A stretch of 64,000 bases of DNA from the NCBI RefSeq assembly GCF_036880965.1, contig NZ_JBAJMV010000003.1:124001-188000 (forward strand). The letters run 5' to 3'. Position numbers and translations under genes: made by a program. The number at the start of each line of letters is the position of its first letter. Within the stretch, counting starts at the first letter, position 1. Shown one piece after another: positions 34,941-42,908 of this stretch. The notes under the pieces are model-generated. The model was given only the letters and a program-made list of their open reading frames with translations. It did no database searches and was not told the origin of the DNA. Source of the DNA: JAUASW01 sp036880965 (GTDB taxonomy: Bacteria; Pseudomonadota; Gammaproteobacteria; Burkholderiales; Burkholderiaceae_C).

Positions 34941-35154
34941 CCGGATCGGCAGCCTGGCGGCCCATTCCCGCAAGAACCGGGTCAGGCGGCGCGCGCAGAC
35001 TGTGCCGACGACGCAGGCCTGTGCTGCGGGACTGTCACGCGATGGAGCAGTTGCAACCGCAATCCGGCTGAACCGCTTCCGTGGCGCGGGGCCCGGCCCT
35101 AGGGTCGCTGCCAGACGGCGCCCGACCTGGAGCCCCGCAAGGAGACAACGAGTG

Positions 35155-37062
35155 ATGTGGACCCTGCCCCTGGCCGCTGCCGCGCGGCCGCGCCCCGACG
35201 GCCGCAGCCTGCGCCAGGCCCGCCGCGCCCTGCTGGAGGCCGGCGCGCCGCCCAGCGGCCTGCTTGACGCCGCGGTGGAGGCCAGCTGGCAGCGCAGCCT
35301 GGCCCATGGGCTGGAGCCGCAGGGCCGCTCGGCCGGCGTGCCCCATGCCTCGGCCGCCCAGTTGCGCCGCGCCCAGGAGCAGCGCCGCCAGCTGCTGGCC
35401 CAGGCGCGGCCGGTGATGGAATTCGTCCACGACCAGATTCGCGATGCCGGCCAGATCGTCATGCTGGCCGATGCCGAGGGCATGCTGCTCGAGGCCCTCG
35501 GTGACACCGGCTTTGCCGACAAGGCGGCCCGCGTGGCGCTGCGCCCTGGTGCCAACTGGCTGGAGCAGTGGCGCGGCACCAATGCCATCGGCACGGCCCT
35601 GGCCGAGGGCCGGCCGCTGATGGTCCACGGCGGCGAACACTTCCTGGAGCGCAATGGCTTCCTGACCTGCGCCGCCACGCCGATCTGGGGACCGGATGGC
35701 CGCCTGCTGGGCGTGCTGGACATCTCCGGCGACCAGCGCGGCGAGCACCGCCATGCGCTGGGCCTGGTGCGCGCCGCCGGCCGCATGCTGGAGCACCAGC
35801 TCTTCGAGGCGCGGCACGGCGCCGGCCTGAGGCTGCGGCTGCATGGCCGGCCCGAAGGCCTGGGCACCGTGGTCGAAGGCCTGCTGGCACTGGACGAGGA
35901 CGGCCGCATCCTTGGCGCCAACCGGACAGCCCTCGAGCTGCTGCGCCTGCCGGCCTCGGCCGTCGGCCAGTGGCAACTGGACGCGGTGATGGAGCAGGCC
36001 GTGGCCGCGCTGCGTCAGCGCGGCGGCCCGCAGGCGGTCGAGGGCACGGCGGCCGGCACGCTGTGGGCCCGGCTCGACGGCGCGCGCCGCGGGCCGTCCG
36101 CGGCCCCGGTCCCCGCCCAGGTCAAGCTGCCTGCACCGCGCGACGCACTGCAGCAGCTGGACAGCGGCGATGCCGCGCTGGCCCAGCAGATCGCCCGCGC
36201 CCGCCGCGTGCTCGACAAGCCCATCCCGCTGCTGCTGCAGGGCGAGTCGGGCGTGGGCAAGGAGCTGTTCGCGCGCGCCTGCCACGACAGCGGGCCGCGC
36301 GCCGCCCGGCCCTTCGTCGCCGTCAACTGCGCGGCCCTGCCCGAATCCCTGATCGAGGCCGAGCTGTTCGGCTACCGCGGCGGTGCCTTCACCGGCGCGC
36401 GGCGCGAAGGTGCGCCCGGCCGGCTGCGCGAAGCGGCGGGCGGCACACTGTTCCTCGACGAGATCGGCGACATGCCGCTGGCCCTGCAGGCCCGCCTGCT
36501 GCGCGTGCTGCAGGAGCGGCAGGTGCAGCCCCTGGGCGGCGGCGCGCCGGTCGACCTGGACTTCGCCCTGATCGCCGCCAGCCACCGGCCGCTGCGCGAG
36601 CTGGTGCAGCAGGGCCGCTTCCGCGAAGACCTGTACTACCGGCTCAACGGCCTGATGCTGAGGCTGCCGCCGCTGCGCGAACGCAGCGACCTGGCAGGCC
36701 TGATCGCGCAGCTGCTGCACGACCTGGCACCGGGCCGGCCGCTGACGCTGGCGCCTGCGCTGGCCCAGGCCTTCGCCGCCCATGCCTGGCCCGGCAATGT
36801 GAGGCAGCTCGCCCAGGTGCTGCGCACGGCCGTGGCCCTGCTGGACGATGATGAGACACAAATAGTGCAGGCCCACCTGCCGGAAGACCTGCTCGACGAC
36901 CTGATGCTGCAGGCAGCATCCGCGCCCCTGGAGACCGAGGACCTGCGCACCCTCGCCTCGCAGCGCATGCAGCAGATGCTGCGCGACTGCCATGGCAACG
37001 TCTCCGAGGCGGCGCGCCGCCTGGGTGTCAGCCGCAATACCTTGTACCGGCGGCTGCGCTGA
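35155..37062 (+). CDS. Sigma-54-dependent AcoR-type activator
   Basis: The 635-residue protein has an N-terminal GAF-type sensor (about 70-205), a PAS-like stretch (about 235-285) and an AAA+ domain with Walker A GESGVGKE, the sigma-54 contact loop GAFTGA and Walker B LFLDEIGD. A C-terminal Fis-type helix-turn-helix (HGNVSEAARRLGVSRNTLYRRLR in part) completes the AcoR layout. It should hydrolyse ATP to open sigma-54 promoters once its ligand binds. AAGGAG lies ten bases before the ATG. The divergent aldehyde dehydrogenase gene with its sigma-54 promoter is the evident target. The ligand is unknown, though acetaldehyde or acetoin is known for relatives. The coding sequence is extremely G+C-rich, which gives long open frames far upstream of the real start. 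Confidence 0.92.
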   Translation: MWTLPLAAAARPRPDGRSLRQARRALLEAGAPPSGLLDAAVEASWQRSLAHGLEPQGRSAGVPHASAAQLRRAQEQRRQLLAQARPVMEFVHDQIRDAGQIVMLADAEGMLLEALGDTGFADKAARVALRPGANWLEQWRGTNAIGTALAEGRPLMVHGGEHFLERNGFLTCAATPIWGPDGRLLGVLDISGDQRGEHRHALGLVRAAGRMLEHQLFEARHGAGLRLRLHGRPEGLGTVVEGLLALDEDGRILGANRTALELLRLPASAVGQWQLDAVMEQAVAALRQRGGPQAVEGTAAGTLWARLDGARRGPSAAPVPAQVKLPAPRDALQQLDSGDAALAQQIARARRVLDKPIPLLLQGESGVGKELFARACHDSGPRAARPFVAVNCAALPESLIEAELFGYRGGAFTGARREGAPGRLREAAGGTLFLDEIGDMPLALQARLLRVLQERQVQPLGGGAPVDLDFALIAASHRPLRELVQQGRFREDLYYRLNGLMLRLPPLRERSDLAGLIAQLLHDLAPGRPLTLAPALAQAFAAHAWPGNVRQLAQVLRTAVALLDDDETQIVQAHLPEDLLDDLMLQAASAPLETEDLRTLASQRMQQMLRDCHGNVSEAARRLGVSRNTLYRRLR

Positions 37063-37065
37063 GCC

Positions 37066-37716
37066 TCAGTCCCGCGCGGCCGGGGCCAGCCAGCTGGCGA
37101 TGCACCACTGCGCGGCCCAGTAGGTCGGCAGCACCAACAGGGCCGCCAGCGGCTGCGGGCCGGCGAACTTGTTGGTGGCCAGACAGGCGTCGGAGATCAC
37201 GAACAGCAGGCCCCCCAAGGCCAGCACGCGGTTGCCGGGCGTGAACGACCGCTTGGCCAGCACCAGGGTCTGCGCGCCCATGGCGCTCAGGCACAGCACG
37301 TAGACGACGACCGGCCCTTGCAGCGGCGCCGGCACGCCAGCCCACAGGCGGCTGAGGATGAAGCCGGCCAGCAGGCCGTACGCGAGGAAGGCCCAGGGCC
37401 AGGCGGCCAGGCGCTGCACCCTTGTGAACGCCCAGAGGTAGCACAGATGCGCAACCAGGAAGGAGACCAAGCCTGGCAGAAAGCCCTGTTGCGGCCACAG
37501 CAAGGCGATGTCGCCGGCCAGCGAGGCAAGCAGCCCGGCAAGTATCCAGCGCCGCTGCGCCAGACCCGACCCTCGCTGCCAGGCGTAGGCGAGTATCAGG
37601 ATCGTGGTCAGCGGCTTGAAGACGAAGAACAGCGCCGGCGGGCCGCCGAAAGCGCTCAACCCCACGGCAATGAGGGCGCTGAGAAAAATCAGGAAATCGA
37701 ACTTGGACAGGGTCAT
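37066..37716 (-). CDS. YhhN/TMEM86-family lysoplasmalogenase-like membrane protein
   Basis: The 216-residue protein consists of about eight hydrophobic helices. Family features are the early FVFKPLTTILILAYAW, the GLLASLAGDIALLWPQQGFLPGLVSFLVAHLCYLWAF region (in parts), and the late FVISDACLATNKFAG with Asp residues facing the membrane. YhhN/TMEM86 proteins hydrolyse the vinyl-ether bond of lysoplasmalogens in animals; the bacterial role is less clear. Starts at 37725 and 37734 are also possible, none with a strong ribosome-binding site. It ends three bases after the convergent activator gene stop and is divergent from an exported protein gene. Confidence 0.85.
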   Translation of the reverse strand: MTLSKFDFLIFLSALIAVGLSAFGGPPALFFVFKPLTTILILAYAWQRGSGLAQRRWILAGLLASLAGDIALLWPQQGFLPGLVSFLVAHLCYLWAFTRVQRLAAWPWAFLAYGLLAGFILSRLWAGVPAPLQGPVVVYVLCLSAMGAQTLVLAKRSFTPGNRVLALGGLLFVISDACLATNKFAGPQPLAALLVLPTYWAAQWCIASWLAPAARD

Positions 37717-37774
37717 GCCTGCCATTCTGCTCATGCGAAACTTCTGCCCCACACGGTACATCCCCTCGCATGCC

Positions 37775-38416
37775 ATGAAAAAAATGCTGGCCCGATTCTC
37801 GCTGCTGCTCCTGCTGGCCTGCTCCGCGGCCCAGGCCCAGGACAGGAAAGGAGCCGCCGCCGGCCCTTGCGGCGGCACGACCGCCCATTGGGACTGCCCC
37901 GGTGCCCTCGAGCTGCGCGACGACAAGCTGGGCTCGGCGGCGCGCCTGCTCTGGTTCGACAACGGCGAGTTGCTGGGCGAGCGTCAGTCCGGCGCGGACA
38001 AGCAAAGCTACCTGGTGCTGCTGCCGTCCCGGCGCGTGTTCTATTCGAACGTGCCGCCGCTAAACCTGGGCATCCCGGCCACCAATCCCTTCAACCGCTA
38101 CGACCGCGTATTCGCCACCGCACTGGGCGCGCTGAAGTCAGCCTTCGAAGCCGGGCCGTCCTCGGTGCCGATCGGCGAGAAGAGGAACGAGGTGAAGCTG
38201 AACGGCAAGCCTGTGCTGCTCACGACCTGGCGCAAGCCGGGCGACCTGCTGGTCAGCTTCGAACTCAGCCCCGAAGGTGAGCCCGTGCATCGCGGCCACT
38301 GGGATGTGCGCCGCCCGGCGCCCTGGGAAGACAAGGTCAGCCTGGAGGGCTGGCTGAACCCGCGCGGCGAGCCGGCGCCCGCCACCGCTGGCGAGGGCCG
38401 CAAGCCGCAGGAGTGA
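37775..38416 (+). CDS. Exported protein of unknown function
   Basis: The 213-residue product has a clear signal peptide (MKKMLARFSLLLLLACSAAQAQ). The LLLLACSAA stretch contains a Cys, but the lipobox is poor, so a soluble periplasmic protein is more likely than a lipoprotein. The mature part has two Cys residues near the N-terminus (GPCGGTTAHWDCPG) that could form a disulphide, and a beta-rich pattern with no motif I recognise. It is divergent from the lysoplasmalogenase-like gene and convergent with the GGDEF-EAL operon. No operon partner. Confidence 0.7.
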   Translation: MKKMLARFSLLLLLACSAAQAQDRKGAAAGPCGGTTAHWDCPGALELRDDKLGSAARLLWFDNGELLGERQSGADKQSYLVLLPSRRVFYSNVPPLNLGIPATNPFNRYDRVFATALGALKSAFEAGPSSVPIGEKRNEVKLNGKPVLLTTWRKPGDLLVSFELSPEGEPVHRGHWDVRRPAPWEDKVSLEGWLNPRGEPAPATAGEGRKPQE

Positions 38417-38439
38417 TTGCACGCCCGCCGACCCGCCGT

Positions 38440-40317
38440 TCAGGCCTCGATCAAGGTGCGCTGCCCCTGCTGCTGTGAGTGCAGCAGCCCGGCCAGTTGC
38501 ACCGGCGCCAGCGGGCGCGACAGGCCAAAGCCCTGGAACAGGTCGCAACCCATGTCGACCAGGCACTGCCAGTCGGCCCGTTCCTCGACACCTTCGGCGA
38601 CGACCAGCATCTGCATGGCCTGGGCCACGCGTATCACCGACTCGACCAGCATGTGGCCTTCGGTGCTGTTGGCCAGACCGTGGATGAACAGACGATCAAT
38701 CTTCAGCTTGCGGCAGCGCATGCGCCGCAGGTAGGCCAGGGAGCTGTAACCGGTGCCGAAATCATCGATCGCCAGTGCATAGCCCTGGCTCTGCAGCAGG
38801 GCCACCATCGAATCAGGCTGGTCGAGGTCCTCGAACACCGAACTCTCGGTCAGCTCGAACTCGACCGTCTGCGGCCCGAGCCCGTGCCGGGCCAGCGCCT
38901 CCAGCAGACGCTCGCGGTCGCGCGGCCGCCGGCATTGGCGCGACGACAGGTTCAGCGCCACCGGCGGGCAGACCAGTCCCTGGGAATGCCAGTCACGCAA
39001 GTCCGCCGCCAGCCGCTCGATCGCGTTCAGGCCCAGCTCGACGATCAGGCCTGATGCCTCGGCCAGCGGGATGAACTCGGCCGGAGAAACCCAGCCGCAG
39101 CGCGCATGCCGCCAGCGCGCCAGCGCCTCCATCGAGACCAGCCGACCCTCGCGGTCGAAGATCGGCTGGTAGGCCAGGCTCAGCTGCCGCGCCGCCAGGG
39201 CCTCGCGCAGGTCCTGCTCCAGGCCGAGCCGCGCGCGCAGCGATTCGCCCAGTTCGAGCGAATACAGCTGGTAGCCATCCTTGCCGAGCCGCTTGGCCTG
39301 GTACATCGCCGCGTCGGCGCACTGCATCGCCTCGTCGGGGTCCAGCGCGTGGGCCGGCAGCAGCGCCAAACCCACCGAAACATGGACGCGCAGCCAGTCG
39401 CCTTCCTCGTCCACCAGCTGCGGCAGCAGCTGCACAACCCGTGAGGCCACATCGCGGGCCAGCGCCTCGTCGACCGGGGCCGCCAGCAGCATCGCGAATT
39501 CGTCACCGGCCAGGCGCGCCACCAGGTCGTCCGGGCGCAGCAGGCCGCGCAGCCGTTGCGCCACCGCCTGCAGCACCCGGTCCCCGGCCGCATGGCCATG
39601 GTTGTCGTTGATCTGCTTGAAGTTGTCGAGGTCGATGAACAGCAGCGCGGCCGGCGTGCCGTTTTGCGCCGCCTCGGCCGCCGCGCTAGCCAGCGCCAGT
39701 CGCAGTGTCTCGCGATTGGGCAGGTCGGTCAGCGCGTCGTGGTGGGCCAGGTAGCGCGTGCGGCGCTCGGCTTCGCGCACATCGGCACGCAGCCGGTGCG
39801 AGGCTAGCCAGGCCAGGCCGAGCGCCGCGAACAGCATGCCCAGCGCGGTGCCGACGAAGTTCAGCAGGTCGAGCCAGACGCCCAGCCGGCTCGCCCGCAC
39901 GACGAGCCGGCCCACCGTGTCCTGTTTGGCCCGGACCGGCGCCACCACCTGCACCTGGCCGGCCAGCGTGTCCAGCCGGTGACGCGGGCGCGGCGGACGG
40001 GCATAGGACGCGAGCACGCCATTGGCAGTGTCCAGCAGCACGGCCTGGTCGACCGCATCCGAGCTCTTGAAGGCGCTCAGGATCTCGGCCGCGTCCCCGG
40101 CGTTGTCGAACAGCAGCGCGGCCGATGCAGTGTCGGCCACCATGTCGGCCTGCACCTGCAGGTCTTCGCGCAGGCGCTGGTCCAGCCGTGCGTACTGCAC
40201 CAGGGTCAGCATCAGCGCGAACACCAGCAAGGCACCCAGGGCCAGCAATGCCTCGCGCTGCTGCTCGAACAGCAGCCGCAGCCAGCGCCAGCTTCGCAAC
40301 GAGCCTGAGGCCTTCAT
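38440..40317 (-). CDS. Membrane GGDEF-EAL protein, YfiN-like position in a YfiR operon
   Basis: The 625-residue protein has TM1 (about 24-42), a periplasmic domain of about 100 residues (CHASE8-like position), TM2 (about 150-172), then GGDEF and EAL domains. The GGDEF motif is degenerate (AGDEF, 270-274) while the I-site RPDD (261-264) is kept. The EAL motif (397-399), DDFGTGYSS and EGVEE are intact. It is therefore more likely a c-di-GMP phosphodiesterase than a cyclase. It begins one base after the stop of a YfiR-family gene. In Pseudomonas, periplasmic YfiR inhibits the cyclase YfiN through the periplasmic domain. Here the enzyme is a dual-domain protein, and a TonB receptor heads the operon, so the logic may be different. 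Confidence 0.9.
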   Translation of the reverse strand: MKASGSLRSWRWLRLLFEQQREALLALGALLVFALMLTLVQYARLDQRLREDLQVQADMVADTASAALLFDNAGDAAEILSAFKSSDAVDQAVLLDTANGVLASYARPPRPRHRLDTLAGQVQVVAPVRAKQDTVGRLVVRASRLGVWLDLLNFVGTALGMLFAALGLAWLASHRLRADVREAERRTRYLAHHDALTDLPNRETLRLALASAAAEAAQNGTPAALLFIDLDNFKQINDNHGHAAGDRVLQAVAQRLRGLLRPDDLVARLAGDEFAMLLAAPVDEALARDVASRVVQLLPQLVDEEGDWLRVHVSVGLALLPAHALDPDEAMQCADAAMYQAKRLGKDGYQLYSLELGESLRARLGLEQDLREALAARQLSLAYQPIFDREGRLVSMEALARWRHARCGWVSPAEFIPLAEASGLIVELGLNAIERLAADLRDWHSQGLVCPPVALNLSSRQCRRPRDRERLLEALARHGLGPQTVEFELTESSVFEDLDQPDSMVALLQSQGYALAIDDFGTGYSSLAYLRRMRCRKLKIDRLFIHGLANSTEGHMLVESVIRVAQAMQMLVVAEGVEERADWQCLVDMGCDLFQGFGLSRPLAPVQLAGLLHSQQQGQRTLIEA

Positions 40318-40318
40318 C

Positions 40319-40837
40319 TCAGCGCTTCCTCACGTAGCGCGCCAGGCGCAGCAGCTTGGCGCTGATCTCCAGGCCGGCCCGCCGCGTCGCGTCGAGGTCG
40401 ACGTCGAAGACCACGCGGCCGTCCTCGACCTGCAGATTCAGCATGGCGCCACGATCCAGCATCCCGGGGGCCTCGGCCACCAGCAGCGTCGCGCCTGTCG
40501 CGACGCCGCTCCAGTCCTGGGCCGGGCCGACCAGCGCCACGTGACAAGCTGCCAGCTGACGATCGCGCAGCGCCCGCAGCCGCAGCGCATGCTCGTTCAC
40601 CGCCGGCGCGGCCAGCGCCCCGAGGGCCTGTGCCAGCGGTGAATCGTCGGCCAGGCAGAGGTGCAAGGGCTGGCCCGGGCCGAGGCTGGCCGCGGGCCAA
40701 TCCACGAAGCGCAGGGCCTTAATCAGGATCTGCGCCTTCAGCTGGGCCGCCGTGTCGGCCTGGGCCCGGACCTCGGCCACCAGCGACAGGGCCAGCAGCA
40801 GCAAGCCGAGAGTTCGCGTCAGGGGCCGGTTCGACAT
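40319..40837 (-). CDS. YfiR-family (DUF4154) periplasmic regulator
   Basis: The 172-residue protein has a signal peptide (ending EVRAQ) and the YfiR pattern: QLKAQILIKALRFVDWP, then LHLCLADDSPLAQAL, a LVAEAPGMLDRGAMLNLQVEDGRVVFDVD region (in parts) and LEISAKLLRLARYVRK. YfiR proteins sit in the periplasm and repress a membrane c-di-GMP enzyme. Cys residues are present (CLADD, ACHVALVG) and could be redox-sensitive as in Pseudomonas YfiR. It lies 12 bases after the TonB receptor gene and one base before the GGDEF-EAL gene, so the operon order is receptor, YfiR, enzyme. It probably passes an envelope signal to that enzyme. Confidence 0.87.
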   Translation of the reverse strand: MSNRPLTRTLGLLLLALSLVAEVRAQADTAAQLKAQILIKALRFVDWPAASLGPGQPLHLCLADDSPLAQALGALAAPAVNEHALRLRALRDRQLAACHVALVGPAQDWSGVATGATLLVAEAPGMLDRGAMLNLQVEDGRVVFDVDLDATRRAGLEISAKLLRLARYVRKR

Positions 40838-40849
40838 GGCTGCCCAGGC

Positions 40850-42790
40850 TCAGAAAGCGAGCTGCCAGTCGAGCTGCAGGCTGCGCCGCGCCTGCGGCAC
40901 ACGCTGCAGCGCTTCGTTCTCGGGGCCGGCGGGATCCCAGTAGCGGGCATCGCCGAGGTTGCGCACGCGCAGTCCCAGCACCTGGCCCTGCCAGCCAGTG
41001 AAGCGCAGCAGTCCGTTGACCAGCACATGGCCCGGCACGCGCACGCGGCCCTCACGCGCACCCATCGCCTGCCCCTCCAGGCCGAGGCTCCAGTGGGCCG
41101 CCAGCGGCAGGATCAGGTGACCCTTGAGCAGCCAGGACGGCGAGTTGCTGAGCCTCTGTCCGGCGCTGCGGGCCTGCATCAGCGAGAGATCGATGCGCCA
41201 ATGGAAGTCGCTGCGGCCACGCTGCTCCACGCCGAGATCAAAGCCGCGCGTGGCGACACGCGAGAGGTTTTCGTAGCGCCCGAGGCTGGTATCGTCGATC
41301 GGCACGATCTCGATCATGCCGAGTAGGCGTGTCTGGTAGAGGTTGAAGCTCAGCGCGGTCTGCGCGTCGAGACTGCGCTCCCAGGCCAGCTCCATCGTCT
41401 GCAGCCGTTCGGGCAACAGCCCGGTATTGGCCTGCTGCGAAACCCCGTCCGCATAGAAGCGTTCCGCCAGGTTGGGCGCACGGAACGAGCGACCCAGCAT
41501 CAGCTTGATCGATTCTTCCGGTCGCGGCCGGTAAACCAGCGCGAGGCGCGGTGACCATTCGGCGCGAAAGTCCTTGATCGCATCGAGGCGCAGGCCGGCG
41601 GTCAGTTGCCAGCTCTCGCTCAGCCGCCATTGGTCCTGCGCGTAAAGCCCCAGCGAGTGGCTCGATTCACGGCTGTCCAGCACCGAGGCAAAGGGCTGCT
41701 CGTCGAAGTTGCGCTGGTGCACGCCCGGCACCGTGCGCGCGTCCAGCCCGAGCATCAGGTCGTGGTTGAGCCAGCCCTTCCACTGCAGCCTCGCGTCGAC
41801 GCTGCCCCAGCGGGCTGCGGCCTGATCACGATTGATCAGACCCTGGTCGTAGACATAGCGGCCGTCGAAGCTGCTTTGCGCCAGGCCGACGCGCAGGCTG
41901 CGCCGCAGAGCGTCCCGCCACCCTTCGTCGTAGCTGAGCTCGACATGCGCGTACCTGTCACGGTAGCGCGTACCCGCCACACCAGGCTGCGTTCCATAGG
42001 GCGCGGTGGGCACATCCTTGTCGCGCTGCATGGCGCTCAGCGTCGCGCGCCAGTCGCCGCGGCGGTACTTGGCGAACAGGCTGGCATGGCGCATGCCGTC
42101 GAGGCCCGACACGCGGCCACCGGGCAGGCCAAGCTCGGGCAGCTCCAGGTCCTCGCCATCGCTGCGCTGAAAGTTGGCGCCGACGAACAGGTCGCCGCCG
42201 CCGGCATCGACGCCGCCGTACTGCAGCATCGCACGACGACTGCCGAAACTACCCAGCGAGCCCTGAAGGCGCAGCCCCGGCGCGTCGGCGCCATCCTGCG
42301 TCACCAGGTTGACCACTCCCAGGAGCGCATTGCCACCATAGACCGAGGAACTGGGGCCATGCACCAGCTCCACCCGCTTGATCCATTCCGCGACGAGCGG
42401 GAACTCGTACTCGGGCAGCGCCTGATCATAGGTCGCATCGTTGCTGCGGAAGCCGTCGATGGCCATCAGCAGGCGGGCGTTGTAGTCGCCAGGCCGGTTG
42501 AGGCCACGCATGCCGACCGAGATGTACTGGCGCGAGTGGCTGAAATAGATGCCGGGCAGGCGGGCCATCATGTCGGCGACGGTGGCGTGGCCGAGCAGGG
42601 CCGACTCGCGCCGGCCGATCACGCTTACCGCAGCCGGCGCATCCAGCAGGCTCTGCGCATAGCGCGACGGCCCCTGCACCTCGCGCTGCAGCAATGCCTC
42701 GAGGCTGTCGTCATCGGCCGCCCAGGCCGCCGGCAGCAGGGCAACGCCCAGCAAGCCCACAGCCCACCTCTGCCTGCGCTTGTTCATCAT
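40850..42790 (-). CDS. TonB-dependent outer-membrane receptor
   Basis: The 646-residue protein has a signal peptide, a plug domain (about 45-165: SVIGRRESALLGHATVADMMARLPG and VELVHGPSSSVYGGNALLGVVNLVT in parts) and a 22-strand-type barrel ending in LQLDWQLAF. The C-terminal Phe is the BAM signal. The N-terminal region is short, without a signalling (STN) domain, so it does not work through an anti-sigma factor. Size and plug resemble the vitamin B12/colicin and small siderophore receptor group, but the ligand is unknown. It is the first gene of an operon with YfiR and GGDEF-EAL genes, a recurrent association that suggests ligand uptake or sensing is tied to c-di-GMP level. Confidence 0.9.
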   Translation of the reverse strand: MMNKRRQRWAVGLLGVALLPAAWAADDDSLEALLQREVQGPSRYAQSLLDAPAAVSVIGRRESALLGHATVADMMARLPGIYFSHSRQYISVGMRGLNRPGDYNARLLMAIDGFRSNDATYDQALPEYEFPLVAEWIKRVELVHGPSSSVYGGNALLGVVNLVTQDGADAPGLRLQGSLGSFGSRRAMLQYGGVDAGGGDLFVGANFQRSDGEDLELPELGLPGGRVSGLDGMRHASLFAKYRRGDWRATLSAMQRDKDVPTAPYGTQPGVAGTRYRDRYAHVELSYDEGWRDALRRSLRVGLAQSSFDGRYVYDQGLINRDQAAARWGSVDARLQWKGWLNHDLMLGLDARTVPGVHQRNFDEQPFASVLDSRESSHSLGLYAQDQWRLSESWQLTAGLRLDAIKDFRAEWSPRLALVYRPRPEESIKLMLGRSFRAPNLAERFYADGVSQQANTGLLPERLQTMELAWERSLDAQTALSFNLYQTRLLGMIEIVPIDDTSLGRYENLSRVATRGFDLGVEQRGRSDFHWRIDLSLMQARSAGQRLSNSPSWLLKGHLILPLAAHWSLGLEGQAMGAREGRVRVPGHVLVNGLLRFTGWQGQVLGLRVRNLGDARYWDPAGPENEALQRVPQARRSLQLDWQLAF

Positions 42791-42908
42791 GGTCTTGGCA
42801 CTGTCCCAACGCGATCAGCAATCCTAAGCGCAGCGGCGCCGGCCCGGCGTTGCAAATGTCCGGAATCCGGGCGCCGCAGAGGCCGGGCGAACGGCGGCGT
42901 CGCGCCGC

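Noticed and set aside
42791..42908. GC-rich palindromic stretch between rep and the TonB receptor gene as a terminator
   Set aside because: Pairing is imperfect and no T-run follows; both genes are on the same strand and the stretch more likely holds the receptor promoter.
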